Of a stretch of 64,000 bases of DNA, positions 23,884 through 33,602 are shown one piece after another. The position numbers were made by a program, and so were the translations under genes. The notes below the pieces were generated by a model. It did not search any database and was not told the origin of the DNA. It worked only from the letters and a program-made list of their open reading frames with translations. Origin of the DNA: Micromonospora sp. C95 (GTDB lineage: Bacteria; Actinomycetota; Actinomycetes; Mycobacteriales; Micromonosporaceae); the NCBI RefSeq assembly GCF_018070465.1, contig NZ_JAGPXT010000019.1, forward strand, positions 1 to 64,000, in the 5' to 3' direction. Numbering within the stretch: the stretch's first letter is position 1; every line of letters starts with the position of its first letter.

Positions 23884-24848
23884 CAGCGCCCGGCCCGGGC
23901 GGCGGTGCGGGCGGCGACGGTGAGCGCGCGATGCAGCAGCCGCGCGTCGCCCAGGCGGGAGCGCAGCAACCGCTCCAGCCCGGCGATCGGCACCAGGTTC
24001 TGCGGGGCCCGGGGATCCTTGTACGGGCTGGACGCGAACCGGGGCAGGGTGACGAGCGACAGGTCGGCCAGCCGTACCGCCTCGGCGATCTCCAGGTCGG
24101 CGGAGCACTCCAGCCGCACGATTCCGGCCCAGGGCGCGCCCGCGGTCACCGGCAGCCGCAGATACCACGACCAGCCACCCCAGGCGGTGCCGAGCCGGAA
24201 CACCGGTGACCGCTGGCCTGGCGCGAGGCCGGTGACCACGGCGGTGAGCCGGGCGTCGAGGTACTGGCTGTGCTGGGTCTTGATGTAGCCGAGCGTGCGC
24301 GGCAGCTGCCGTCGGTTGCGCAGCGGCCCGTCCACCACCAGCAGGTCGTCGTCGGTACGCGCGGCGGCCGAGACCTGCACCTCCAGGGCGGTCAACGGCC
24401 CCTGCACCGCCGCCGGCAGCTTGGCCAGCTCACCGCTGCCGCCGACCCGGTGCACCGGGTAGCGGACGTTGCCGGCCACCACGTCGGTCGCCGACGGGCT
24501 GGCGGTGAACAGGCCCCGCCCCACCGTGGCGCCGGCCAGTTGCGCGGCACCGCGATCCAGGTCGCAGCGCATCACCCCGGCCGCGTACGAGGCGGCCAGC
24601 CCGGGAAACGAACCGCCGTCCTCCTCGGCCGTCCAGATGCTGGCGTCGATCCGGCGTACCCCGTCGACGAGCAGCACCACGTCGGGTGCCCGGACGCCCG
24701 GACGGGGGCCGATCGCCCGCCAGTCCACCGCCGGCAGCTCGTGTTCCGCCTCGACCTGGGCGCTGCTCGGTGCGGCCGGGCCGGCCGGCGACGCCTCGAA
24801 CGACGCGCCGTAGCCCGGATCCCAGGCGTCGACGAAGAAGCGGTTCAT
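23883..24848 (-). CDS. nurA: NurA-like nuclease
   Basis: A 321-residue protein assigned to the NurA family. The first motif has a conserved Asp in VVLLVDGVRRIDASIW (residues 58-73), matching the DG motif of NurA. The late YIKTQHSQYLD (about residue 187) matches the Lys-containing second motif. In archaea NurA is the 5'-3' nuclease that is threaded onto DNA ends by the HerA translocase. The gene follows sbcC by seven bases and belongs to an operon with herA, sbcD and sbcC, which strongly supports the call. The sequence similarity alone is modest. Confidence 0.78.
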   Translation of the reverse strand: MNRFFVDAWDPGYGASFEASPAGPAAPSSAQVEAEHELPAVDWRAIGPRPGVRAPDVVLLVDGVRRIDASIWTAEEDGGSFPGLAASYAAGVMRCDLDRGAAQLAGATVGRGLFTASPSATDVVAGNVRYPVHRVGGSGELAKLPAAVQGPLTALEVQVSAAARTDDDLLVVDGPLRNRRQLPRTLGYIKTQHSQYLDARLTAVVTGLAPGQRSPVFRLGTAWGGWSWYLRLPVTAGAPWAGIVRLECSADLEIAEAVRLADLSLVTLPRFASSPYKDPRAPQNLVPIAGLERLLRSRLGDARLLHRALTVAARTAARAGR

Positions 24849-24855
24849 GCCCGCA

Positions 24856-27330
24856 TCACCGGCCGGTCCGTTCCACCCGGGCCGAGCGGGCGTCCTTGTG
24901 CACCTCGAAGCGGACCGGGATGCGCTCGGCCAACGCCGGCACGTGGGTGACCACGCCGACCATCCGGTCGCCCCGGGCGGCGAGATTTTCCAGGGTGGCG
25001 GCGACCGTGTCGAGGGTGGCCGCGTCGAGGGTGCCGAACCCCTCGTCCAACACGATGGACTCCAGGCTCGCCGCGGTGGTGGACATCCCGGCCAACTGCT
25101 CGGACAACGCCAACGCCAGCGCCAGCGACGCCTGGAACGTCTCACCGCCGGAGAGCGTCCGCACCCCGCGCCGCAGCCCGGCGTCGTGGTGGTCGACCAC
25201 GAAGAACTCACCCTTGTCGTGGACCAGGTCGTACTGGCCGCCGGAGAGTTCCCGCAGGATCCCCGACGCGCCGTCGACAAGCAGATCCAGCGCCTCGGCC
25301 AGCAACCACCGCTCGAAGTTGTTGGCCCGCAGGTGCCCCGCCAGCGCCCGAGCCGTCTGCGCCTCGCGTTCGTGCCCGGCCCGCTGCTCGCGCAGCGTGC
25401 CGGCCTGCTCGCGTCGTTCGGTCAGCCGGCGCAGCTCCGCCTCGGCCCGCTCCACCGCGACGGTGGCGGCGCGGACCGGGTCGTCCGGGGCGGGCAGCCC
25501 GGCGTCGGCGAAGATGCCGGCGATGCGATCCGCCGCCGCGCCGGCCGCCGTCTCGGCCTCGACCACCGCACCGGCCAGCCCGTCCCGCTGCGACCGGCGG
25601 TGCTGCGCCTGGTCCCGCGCCCACTTCGCCAACGCGGACCAGGCGGCGGCGACATCGTCGCGGTCGGTGGCCGGCGGCCCGAACCGGGCCACCGCGTCGC
25701 GGGCGCCGTCGAAGCGCCGCCACACCGTCCGGAGCCGATCCTGTGCCGCCTCGACCGCCGCCCGAGTCTGCCGGGCGGCGTCCCGGCCGGCCCGGAGCGC
25801 CGTGGTCGCCTCGTCCAGCCCCCGCCGCAGCCGGGCCAGCTCCGCCAGCCGCGCCCGCAGCGCCTCGGGAGTGGCGGCACCGGCGAGCCGCTCGTCCAGC
25901 TCGGCGAGTCGGGCCCGCAGCCCGTCGTGTTCGGTGCGGGCGCGCAGCAGCACCCGTTCCAGGTCACGTGCGGCGGCGTCCCGCTCGGCGACGAGTTTCC
26001 GGGCCGCCTCGTTGGCCGCCCGGGCCGCCTTGCCGGCGGCCACCGCCCGGGCCACCGCCGAGCCGGCCGGAACCGCCGGCACCCGGGCCACCGTCTGCTC
26101 GCACACCGGGCAGGCGTCCCCGTCGGTCAGGTGGGCCCGCAACGCCGTCGCCTGGTCGGCGGTCTTCGCCTCCTCGTGCGCCTGGAACGCCGCCGCCAAC
26201 TCCGCCTCGGCGCGCTCGGCCGCCGCCTGCGCCCCGGTCAGGGCCCGCACCGCCGCGTCGTGCTCGACGCCGGCCGCCTCCATCCCGGCCCGCACCTGGT
26301 CCGCCTGGGCGGACAACTGCTCCCGGTCGGCGTACGCCCGCAGCAGCATCCGCAGGGCGCTCTCGTCGCCGGCGGCGGCCAGCTCGCCGCGCAGCTTCTC
26401 CTCGCGCTCCTCGGCCAGCGACACCGCGGCCGCCGCCGCCTCGGACTCGGCCCGCGTCGCCGTCACCGCCCGGGCCACCTCGGCCACTCCGTCCGGCGCC
26501 CGCACCTCGTCCAACGTGGCCAGTTCGCCGTCGAGCGTGGCCAGCGCCGCGTTGGCCTCCCGCACCGTCGTGCGCGCCGCTTCCAGTTCCGGTACGGCGG
26601 CGGTCACCGACCCGGCCAGTTCCCGCATCCGGTCCACCTGGCCGGTGGCCTGCTCCAGTGCCGCGTCGTCGACGTCGGTCAGCGCGGCCAGCAGCTGGTC
26701 GACCGCCTCCAGCTTCGCCTCCGCCTGCCCGGCCCGGGTGGTGGCCCGCTGCTGCACCTGCTCGTACACGCCGAGACCGAGCAGGTTGACCAGGATCTGC
26801 TGCCGGGTGGCCGGGCGGGCGTGCAGGAAGTCGGCGAACTGGCCCTGCGGCAGCACCACACAGCTGGTGAACTGCTCGTACGGCAGCCCGACCGCCGCCA
26901 GCACGGCCGCGTCCATCTCCGCCGGGGTGCCGGCGACCACCTCGCCGAGATCCTCCGGGCTGAGCCCGGTGTCCAGCTTGGTGACGTCGAACCCCTCCGG
27001 CATCAGCTGCAACCCGGCACCGGCGGTCTTGACGTTGCCCCGGCCGTCGCGGCGCACCACCCGGGTGGCGACGTAGCGGGCCCCACCGGACTCGAAGACC
27101 AACCGGACCCGCGCCTCGGTGGCCGACGGCGCGAGCGCGTTGCCCAGCCCCCGGGTGCCGCCCCAGCGGGGCACCGTGCCGTAGAGCGCGAAGCAGATCG
27201 CGTCGAGCACCGTCGACTTGCCGGAACCGGTCGGCCCGACCAGGGCGAAGAAGTCCGCGTCGGTGAAGTCGATGGTGGTGGCGTCGCGAAATACGGTGAA
27301 ACCGGCCAGGTCCAGGCGCATCGGCCGCAT
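24856..27330 (-). CDS. sbcC: SbcC/Rad50 SMC-type ATPase
   Basis: An 824-residue Rad50-like ATPase. Walker A GPTGSGKST is near residue 32, with FVVLPQGQF-type Q-loop (SCVVLPQGQFADFLHARP). Long Ala/Glu/Arg-rich coiled coils flank the zinc hook CPVC near residue 407. The C-terminal half holds the signature LSGGETFQASLALALALSEQ and Walker B SIVLDEGFGTLD. With SbcD it forms a tethering nuclease complex that opens blocked DNA ends. ATG shares one base with the sbcD stop (TGATG), so the two are coupled. Confidence 0.97.
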   Translation of the reverse strand: MRPMRLDLAGFTVFRDATTIDFTDADFFALVGPTGSGKSTVLDAICFALYGTVPRWGGTRGLGNALAPSATEARVRLVFESGGARYVATRVVRRDGRGNVKTAGAGLQLMPEGFDVTKLDTGLSPEDLGEVVAGTPAEMDAAVLAAVGLPYEQFTSCVVLPQGQFADFLHARPATRQQILVNLLGLGVYEQVQQRATTRAGQAEAKLEAVDQLLAALTDVDDAALEQATGQVDRMRELAGSVTAAVPELEAARTTVREANAALATLDGELATLDEVRAPDGVAEVARAVTATRAESEAAAAAVSLAEEREEKLRGELAAAGDESALRMLLRAYADREQLSAQADQVRAGMEAAGVEHDAAVRALTGAQAAAERAEAELAAAFQAHEEAKTADQATALRAHLTDGDACPVCEQTVARVPAVPAGSAVARAVAAGKAARAANEAARKLVAERDAAARDLERVLLRARTEHDGLRARLAELDERLAGAATPEALRARLAELARLRRGLDEATTALRAGRDAARQTRAAVEAAQDRLRTVWRRFDGARDAVARFGPPATDRDDVAAAWSALAKWARDQAQHRRSQRDGLAGAVVEAETAAGAAADRIAGIFADAGLPAPDDPVRAATVAVERAEAELRRLTERREQAGTLREQRAGHEREAQTARALAGHLRANNFERWLLAEALDLLVDGASGILRELSGGQYDLVHDKGEFFVVDHHDAGLRRGVRTLSGGETFQASLALALALSEQLAGMSTTAASLESIVLDEGFGTLDAATLDTVAATLENLAARGDRMVGVVTHVPALAERIPVRFEVHKDARSARVERTGR

Positions 27331-28478
27331 CAGTGATCAACCTCTTCGAGCAGTTCGTCGAAGAGTTCCCGGACGCCCTCGTCGGCATGGCCCCGGCTGT
27401 CCAGATAGTCGGCGAACAACTGCCGGGGTGAGCGGCCGGACCGCTGCGCCACCCGGGTGCCGCTGCCGGGTGCCGGCACCAGCTCCGGGTCGATGCGGAT
27501 CTCCAGGGCCCGGGGCAGCAACTGCTGCACCTCCTCGCGCAGGCCGGCGCGGGGCTGTTCGCGCACGTACACCCGCAGCCAGCCGTCCGGCGGGGTGATC
27601 TCGGCGAGCTGGGCGAGGGTGCCGCGTACGGTGCGCAGCGTGGTCGCCGCGGTCACCGGCTCCTCGCGGATCCGCGCCGCCGTGGTCGCGGTGACCTCGA
27701 CCAGGGTCACCGCCGGGACGTTCTCCTGCTCGCCGAAGTCCACTGCGAGCGGAGCACCGCTGTAGCGGATCGGGCACGGCCCTGGCACCCGCTGGGCGCG
27801 GTGCAGGTGCCCGAGCGCCACGTAGTGCGCGGTGCCGGGGAAGACCGAGGCGGGCACCGCGTAACCCATGATGGTGTGCGCGTCCCGTTCGCCGCCGCCG
27901 GTGGCCGCGCCGACCACCGTCAGGTGGGCGGTGACCAGGTGCACCCGGTTCGGCTCGTCGAAACCCTCGGTCAACCGGGCCAGGATGCGGCCCAGATGGT
28001 CGGCGTACGTCTGGGTGGTCTCGGCGGCGGTCAGCTCGTACATCTCCACCGCCCGGACCGCGTACCGCTGGGACAGGAACGGCAGGGCGGCCAGCCGCCA
28101 GCGTTCCCCGGCGGCGGTGGTGCCGTCGATGACGTGTTCGGCCGGATCCTCGCGTACGCCGCCGCGCAGGGTGATGCCGGCTGCCTCGGCCCACGGGCGC
28201 AGCGCGTCCAGGGCCGGGCCGTTGTCGTGGTTGCCGCCGATCGCCACCACGTCCGCGCCGGTGCGGCGCAGCGCGGTCAACGCCCGGGTGACCAGGCGGG
28301 TCGCCTCCGGGGTCGGTGCCGCGGTGTCGTAGAGGTCACCGGCGATGACGACCAGGTCGGGCCGTTCCCGCCGGGCGATCTCGATGACCCCGGCCAGCAC
28401 CTGCTTGTGTTCCTCGGCCCGCGACTGCCCCTTGAGGACCTTTCCCACGTGCCAGTCGGAGGTGTGCAGGATCTTCAT
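27330..28478 (-). CDS. sbcD: SbcD/Mre11 exonuclease
   Basis: A 382-residue metallophosphoesterase nuclease. The five phosphoesterase motifs are present: KILHTSDWHVGK, VVIAGDLYDTAAP, AIGGNHDNG, VTAHLTV and YVALGHLHRAQ. The SbcD C-terminal domain follows (RIREEPVTAATTLRTVRG ...). It works with SbcC as the Mre11-Rad50 complex. It starts 15 bases after the herA stop and overlaps sbcC by one base. It is the second gene of the resection operon. Confidence 0.97.
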   Translation of the reverse strand: MKILHTSDWHVGKVLKGQSRAEEHKQVLAGVIEIARRERPDLVVIAGDLYDTAAPTPEATRLVTRALTALRRTGADVVAIGGNHDNGPALDALRPWAEAAGITLRGGVREDPAEHVIDGTTAAGERWRLAALPFLSQRYAVRAVEMYELTAAETTQTYADHLGRILARLTEGFDEPNRVHLVTAHLTVVGAATGGGERDAHTIMGYAVPASVFPGTAHYVALGHLHRAQRVPGPCPIRYSGAPLAVDFGEQENVPAVTLVEVTATTAARIREEPVTAATTLRTVRGTLAQLAEITPPDGWLRVYVREQPRAGLREEVQQLLPRALEIRIDPELVPAPGSGTRVAQRSGRSPRQLFADYLDSRGHADEGVRELFDELLEEVDH

Positions 28479-28493
28479 GCTGTTACCCCCGGG

Positions 28494-30245
28494 CTAGAAC
28501 GGGATGTCGTCGTCGGTGCCGCCGCCGGACCCGACGACCGCGAACGGGTCGGCGGACTGGGTGATCGACCGCAGGGTCTGCGACGGCGCGGCCCCCGCCT
28601 CGGAGACCCGCGTCGCCCAGGCCGGGAACGGGAACTCCAGACAGAGCGGCACCGGGATGTCCGGCTGGTTGACGAACATCGTGCCCGGCTTGGCCAGCAG
28701 CGCGCGTTGCCGTTGGGCGGGCGGGAGGAAACCGTACTCCGGGCGGGACGCCTCGGCCGGATCCAGCCGGCCCACCACCCGGATCGCCGAGTTGGTGACG
28801 ATGCGTCGCTCCACCTCGCTCGCGGTCTGCTGCGCGCCGATCAGGATCACGCCGAGCGAGCGGCCCCGCTCGGCGATGTCGAGCAGCACCTCCTTGATCG
28901 GGGAGGAGCCCTCCCGGGGGGCGTACTTGTTCAGCTCGTCGAGCACCACGAACAGCAGCGGCTTGGCGGTGCCGGACTTCTCCTTGCGTTCGAACTCGCT
29001 CTTGAGCGTCACGCCGACCACGAAACGTTGCGCCCGGTCCGGCAGGTTGTGCAGGTCGACGACGGTGACCTGGGCGGACTCGGCGGTGTTGATGCTGTGC
29101 GGGCGGCGGGTGGCCAGGTCGCCGCGGATCAGCCGGGACAGATCCTTCTTGCTGCCGATCAGCCGGCGGGCGAACGCGTTCACCGTGCCCAGCCCGACCG
29201 CGCTGCCCGCCCAGTCGCCGCGCGTCTCGTCGTCGCTGAGCTGCTCGACGACGTGGTCGACCAGGTCGCCGTAGCTGCCCAGCCGGACGCCGTCGATGCT
29301 GACGCCGCCGTCGGCGGGCTGGGCGTACCGGGCCAGGTGGGCGGCGACGGAGTGGACCACCATCGTGTACTGCTGGCGTTCGTCGTCGGCGTCGGCGAAG
29401 ACGTACGGCAGCAGGCGGTCGGCGCAGAACTCGGTGAGCGTCCAGTAGAAGCTGTCCACGCCGGTGAGCCGACTGCTCACGTCCGGTGTGCCGGACGAGT
29501 CGCCGACCCGGGGCGGCGCGTAGACCCGTACGTCGGGGAAGGCGTCCGCGGCCAGGCCGAGCCGGGCGTACGCGGCCCGGGTCGGATCGTCGAGCCGGGC
29601 GTTCGGGTGGTCGAGGAAGAGCAGGTCCTCGCCCTTCACATTGAAGATCAACGCCTTGGCGTTCACCGCGTCACCGCCGAGCTGACCCGAGCGGAACACC
29701 GAGTAGAGAAGAAAGGTGGCGAAGCTGGTCTTGGTGGCCACCCCGGAGATGCCGGAGATCGACACGTGCGCGCCCCGGCTGCCGTCGAGGAAGTCGGCGT
29801 TCAGGTAGACCGGGACACCGTCGCGGCCGGTGCCCATCGGGATCCGCCGTTCCATCCGGTCGAAGTGCAGTGCCCGGGCGCGGGCGTCGCCCTCGGCCCG
29901 GTGCACCACCGCACCCGGCTGCGGCGGCACGTAGAACTCGGGGTCGACCCGGGTGGTGGTGATCTCGGCGGCCTCCTGCACCTGCGCCGGCAGTGTGCCG
30001 TCGGCGATGGCGAATACGTCGGAGTCGAACTGCGCGCCCTCGTGCCGCGCCCGGACCTGGGTGACCACCCCGGCGATGGTCACCGGCTCCCGGTCGGGCA
30101 ACTCCCGCCGGGTCACCACCACGTCGTCCAGCTGGAGATAGCTGCCCGGGGCGACCGCCGTCCAGAACTGCAGGGGAGTGGCGTCGGCGGTGCCCAGCAC
30201 CCGGCCCACCCCCTCGCCCGGGCCGTCGAACCCCTGGTCGATCAT
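28494..30245 (-). CDS. herA: HerA-like hexameric DNA translocase
   Basis: A 583-residue RecA/FtsK-superfamily ATPase. The N-terminal HAS barrel (QLDDVVVTRRELPDREPVTI, AGVVTQV) precedes Walker A around ISGISGVATKTSFATFLLYS (residue ~160). Walker B is LLFVVLDELNKYAP near residue 428, and the arginine-finger region follows (GVILIGAQQTASEVERRIV). In archaea HerA pumps DNA into NurA at double-strand breaks prepared by Mre11-Rad50. Here it heads an operon with the same partners, preceded by GGAG. The Walker A loop is atypical (GxxGxxTKTS), so ATP turnover should be considered inferred. Confidence 0.88.
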   Translation of the reverse strand: MIDQGFDGPGEGVGRVLGTADATPLQFWTAVAPGSYLQLDDVVVTRRELPDREPVTIAGVVTQVRARHEGAQFDSDVFAIADGTLPAQVQEAAEITTTRVDPEFYVPPQPGAVVHRAEGDARARALHFDRMERRIPMGTGRDGVPVYLNADFLDGSRGAHVSISGISGVATKTSFATFLLYSVFRSGQLGGDAVNAKALIFNVKGEDLLFLDHPNARLDDPTRAAYARLGLAADAFPDVRVYAPPRVGDSSGTPDVSSRLTGVDSFYWTLTEFCADRLLPYVFADADDERQQYTMVVHSVAAHLARYAQPADGGVSIDGVRLGSYGDLVDHVVEQLSDDETRGDWAGSAVGLGTVNAFARRLIGSKKDLSRLIRGDLATRRPHSINTAESAQVTVVDLHNLPDRAQRFVVGVTLKSEFERKEKSGTAKPLLFVVLDELNKYAPREGSSPIKEVLLDIAERGRSLGVILIGAQQTASEVERRIVTNSAIRVVGRLDPAEASRPEYGFLPPAQRQRALLAKPGTMFVNQPDIPVPLCLEFPFPAWATRVSEAGAAPSQTLRSITQSADPFAVVGSGGGTDDDIPF

Positions 30246-30418
30246 CGGGCAACTCCGCTCGGTCGGTCGTCGCGGTCGGCACACACGCCCTGCATCCTGC
30301 CGGAGGAGTACGACAGGTCGCCACGCGACGCGGCGCAGGCCACGTAACGACATCGCGCCGATCGCACAGGGCGATCGGAGTCTGACGGCGGGTGTCCGCG
30401 CCTCGTCCGGCAAGCCCC

Positions 30419-30484
30419 GCCGGGCCGCCGAACTGCCGGGCCGCCGAACTGCCGGGCCGCCGGGCCGCCGGACTGCCGGGCCGC
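30419..30484. repeat. 16-bp GC-rich tandem repeats
   Basis: Units of the form GCCGGGCCGCCGAACT are repeated about four times with drift, between the membrane-hydrolase stop and the herA start. They are simple-sequence repeats and may form part of a terminator for the upstream gene. Confidence 0.6.
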
Positions 30485-30499
30485 TCGGCGGCGGGGCCG

Positions 30500-32770
30500 T
30501 CAGGGCGTCGGGTGCAGGCTGGTCCCGGTGGCTGGCCGCAACCGCCCGGCCAGGTCCCGCACGGCCGCCTCGTACGCCTCGTCGGTGTGGTACGGCCAGT
30601 GCCGGTTGACCGGCGGCGGGACGGTGTCGTCGGGCGGCACAGTGATGCCACGGGGATCGCGCAGCCGCCGGTCGACCGTGCCGACGGGCCCGGTGACCCG
30701 TGGCCGCTGGCCGGGGCGGTGGGCCGAGAAGATCGGTCCGCCGACCGAGTCGGTGTCCCGCCACAGGTTCACCCAGCGCCACCCGATCCGGTCGCCCAGT
30801 TCGGTCAAAATGGGGCTGCCGAAGAAGGCCGGGCACAGGCGCGCGTACACCCGGTGCAGCGGGCTGCCGTGGGTCAGCAGCGCCACCCGGGGCAGCACCC
30901 GGGACGGCAGTTGGAGCAGGGTGGCGGCGGCCAGCACCGAACCGTGGCTGTGCCCGGAGAGGATCACCCCGCCGTGGTCGGCCAGCGCGGCGACCCGTTT
31001 GGCCAGTTCCGGTACCGCCCGCTCGGCGTAGCAGGGCGGCGCGAACGGGTGCACCGTGCGTGGCCAGAAGGTGCCGAGGTCCCAGATGGCCGCCACGGTG
31101 CGTCGGGTCTCCTCGGAGCGGTAGGAGAACAGCCCGAGCACCACGATGCCGAGCCCGAGCAGGCCGATGACGTAGATCCCCGCGTCGGTCACGAGGGCCA
31201 GGTCAGTGGCCACCTGACCATCGGTGCCGGCCAGTTGCCGGCTCAGCTCCGACGGCCCGATGCCGATCAGGTCCAGGGCGACGACGGCGACGCCGACCAC
31301 CGACAGCACCAGGAAGACGGTGAACATCGGGCCGAGATGCTCGGCGATCGCGGACCGGGCGACGATCTCCCGGACGTCCGCACGTCGGGGCAGCGCCTCC
31401 GGCGGGGGGTCGGGGAAGTCCCGCCGGACGACCTCCTCGGCCATCCGGCGTCGTCGCCGACGGGTCACGGCGATCCGCCAGAGCGCCGTCGCGGCGACGA
31501 CCAGGACTGTGATCAGACCGGCCAGGGCCGCCCATCGGTAGGAGACCGGTGGTTCCAGCGGTGGCGCGCCGGACCGGTCCGGCCGGGCCGGATTCGGGAT
31601 GTCGCCGCGGTCGAGCAGGTCGGCGACGCGGTAGACGAGCGCGGCGGCGAACCCGTACGCGACGGCGATGGACACGGCAGCGAAGATCGGCGTCGCGAGC
31701 CCGCTCAGCCAGAACGTGCCGGCGGTGCGGCTACGCCGCCGCTGCTGCAGCGTGGCCGCGACGAGCCCGCCGAGCAGCGCGGCCTGGACCGCCACCAACC
31801 CGGCCGCCGCGCCCTCGTACCCGGGCAACTGTCCGTGCGGCGGCTCCGGCTCCACCACCACCGCGCTGTAGAGCAGCGCGAGCACGGTGAGCGTGACGGC
31901 ACCGATCCGCAGTGGCCGGATGCCGCGCAGGTCGACCGGTCCCCGGCCCTGGCCCTCCGGCGCGGCGCGCGCCGGTCGGAGCAGCAGGGCGACGCAGGCC
32001 GCCAGCAGCACCCAGGTCGCACCGAGAAGCAGGTGCGCGACCGGCGTGGAGTGCACATGAACCAGCGCGGCGAGCAGGCTCGCGTCGAGCACACCCAGCC
32101 CGACCGCGACGTGAATGGCGCGCAGCCGGTGCACCACGAGTGCGTCGTTCCAGAAGCCCGGACTGTCGATGCGATCCTCTCCGCCGCTGGTGCGGTCCTG
32201 CCCCCGGGCGGCTGGAAACGCCTCGAACACCCGGGCCGACCGTTCGCCGAGCCACCAGAGCAGCCGCAGGGCGCCGATCGGCACCAGGGCGAGCAACGCC
32301 AGGCGAGGTCCGAGCGGCAGGTGGGCCAGCCAGGACAGGTAGCCGCGACCACGCAGGCAGGGCTGGTAGGGAACACACTGCCAGCCGATGATGTCGACGG
32401 TCACGCCGACCACGGAGAGCATGAACGCGGCGGTCAGGGTGGCGGCGAGCAGCCGGCACAGCGGACCGATCACACCGCCGGCCCCACCGGTCGCCGGCCG
32501 CGTCCACACCGCGAGGTTGACGAGCATGAACGGCAGCAGGAACAGCAGCGACGCGGTCCGCACCGCACCGCCGGCGGTCAGCGCCCCCCAGCGGTACGCC
32601 TCGACCCGCAGCGCCTGCGGTCGGTCGCTGACGCCGAAGCCGGGCCGGGGACGGTAGAAGCCGGCGTTGTCGTCGCCGGCCACCCTGGTCACCACCGGGT
32701 GGTCCAGCAGTGTCTCGGCGGCGGCTCCGGAGACCCCGTGGACCCGCAGCTCGACCACCTCGTACGCCAC
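30500..32770 (-). CDS. Multi-pass membrane protein with C-terminal lipase-like domain
   Basis: A 756-residue protein. The N-terminus (YEVVELRVHGVSGAAAETLL) is soluble. About ten hydrophobic segments follow, e.g. ASLLFLLPFMLVNLAVW, LGPRLALLALVPIGALRLLW, FTVFLVLSVVGVAVVALDLI and AGIYVIGLLGLGIVVLGLF. The C-terminal ~180 residues are an alpha/beta-hydrolase fold with the nucleophile elbow VILSGHSHGSVLAAATLLQL and WVNLWRDTDSVGGPI after it. It is probably a membrane-bound lipase or esterase of unknown substrate. The GTG at 32770 is chosen for its GGAGGGCGGGG ribosome site. Actinobacterial homologues are annotated only as integral membrane proteins. Confidence 0.82.
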   Translation of the reverse strand: MAYEVVELRVHGVSGAAAETLLDHPVVTRVAGDDNAGFYRPRPGFGVSDRPQALRVEAYRWGALTAGGAVRTASLLFLLPFMLVNLAVWTRPATGGAGGVIGPLCRLLAATLTAAFMLSVVGVTVDIIGWQCVPYQPCLRGRGYLSWLAHLPLGPRLALLALVPIGALRLLWWLGERSARVFEAFPAARGQDRTSGGEDRIDSPGFWNDALVVHRLRAIHVAVGLGVLDASLLAALVHVHSTPVAHLLLGATWVLLAACVALLLRPARAAPEGQGRGPVDLRGIRPLRIGAVTLTVLALLYSAVVVEPEPPHGQLPGYEGAAAGLVAVQAALLGGLVAATLQQRRRSRTAGTFWLSGLATPIFAAVSIAVAYGFAAALVYRVADLLDRGDIPNPARPDRSGAPPLEPPVSYRWAALAGLITVLVVAATALWRIAVTRRRRRRMAEEVVRRDFPDPPPEALPRRADVREIVARSAIAEHLGPMFTVFLVLSVVGVAVVALDLIGIGPSELSRQLAGTDGQVATDLALVTDAGIYVIGLLGLGIVVLGLFSYRSEETRRTVAAIWDLGTFWPRTVHPFAPPCYAERAVPELAKRVAALADHGGVILSGHSHGSVLAAATLLQLPSRVLPRVALLTHGSPLHRVYARLCPAFFGSPILTELGDRIGWRWVNLWRDTDSVGGPIFSAHRPGQRPRVTGPVGTVDRRLRDPRGITVPPDDTVPPPVNRHWPYHTDEAYEAAVRDLAGRLRPATGTSLHPTP

Positions 32771-32855
32771 GTCCCCGCCCTCCGGCAGCCGTCGACACGG
32801 GTTCACGCTAGTGAGCAGAACTGCGGTTGTGTGGCCTTTTCGGGCGGGTCGCCGG

Positions 32856-33602
32856 TCAGTGCCGGGCGTGGCGCAGCAGCAGGGTGCCGTCGTCGGCGCG
32901 AAGTACGTGCCGCAGCGGCAGGCTGCGGGCGGGACTCGGGACACCGGCGGTGATCCGGCCGGGTCCGGCCCCGGCGAGCAGGGGCGCGATCGAGAGGCAC
33001 ACCTCGTCGACCAGGTCGGCGGCGGTCAGGGCGCCGAACAGGTGTGGACCGCCCTCGCAGAGCAGTTGACCGAGTCCGCGTCGGCGCAGTTCGGCCAGCC
33101 CGGCGACCAGGTCGACCAGGTCGTCACCGTGGCGTACCAGATCGGCCACGGCGGTCAGGCCGGGCGGCGCCGCCGCGTTGCGGTGAGTGAGCACCACGGG
33201 TCGCACGGGTGCGTCGGCGAAGGCGGCCTGGGCCGGATCGAGGTCGAGGGTGCCGGAGACCACGACCAGGGTCGGGTACTCGGCCAGTCCGTGCGCACGT
33301 CGCCAGGCCCGGCGTCGCTCGTCGAGCCGGATCGCCCGGTAGCCCTCGTGGCGCAGCGTGCCGGCGGCCACCAGCAGTGCGTCGCAGAGCATCCGGAGCA
33401 GCCCGAAGACCCGCTTGTCGGGTGTGCCGGACAGCCCGGCCGAGTAACCGTCGAGACTGACCGCACCGTCGACGCTGGTCACGAAGTTCATCCGCAGGCG
33501 CGGCTGGTCGGCGCGTCCGTACCTGGCGATGAGCGTGTCGTCGTCCACCGGCTCGGGTGACGGGTCCGGCCAGAGGATGGAAATCGGTGCTCTGTCGCTC
33601 AT
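32856..33602 (-). CDS. RibD C-terminal-type reductase
   Basis: A 248-residue NADPH-dependent reductase of the RibD C-terminal (dihydrofolate-reductase-like) fold. Recognisable parts are RLRMNFVTSVDGAVSLDGYS, LLRMLCDALLVAAGTLRHEG and GLGQLLCEGGPHLFGALTAA. In riboflavin synthesis this fold reduces the ribosyl chain of a pyrimidine intermediate, but stand-alone copies have varied substrates. No other rib gene is near, so the substrate is open. The ATG at 33602 matches the conserved N-terminus; an in-frame ATG at 33662 would add 20 unlikely residues. Confidence 0.9.
   Translation of the reverse strand: MSDRAPISILWPDPSPEPVDDDTLIARYGRADQPRLRMNFVTSVDGAVSLDGYSAGLSGTPDKRVFGLLRMLCDALLVAAGTLRHEGYRAIRLDERRRAWRRAHGLAEYPTLVVVSGTLDLDPAQAAFADAPVRPVVLTHRNAAAPPGLTAVADLVRHGDDLVDLVAGLAELRRRGLGQLLCEGGPHLFGALTAADLVDEVCLSIAPLLAGAGPGRITAGVPSPARSLPLRHVLRADDGTLLLRHARH

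Noticed and set aside
24686..27336. Two ~800-codon frames opposite sbcC
   Set aside because: Both are low-complexity shadows (Ser/Ala/Arg-rich or Gly/Arg-rich) of a well-identified gene with intact Rad50 motifs.
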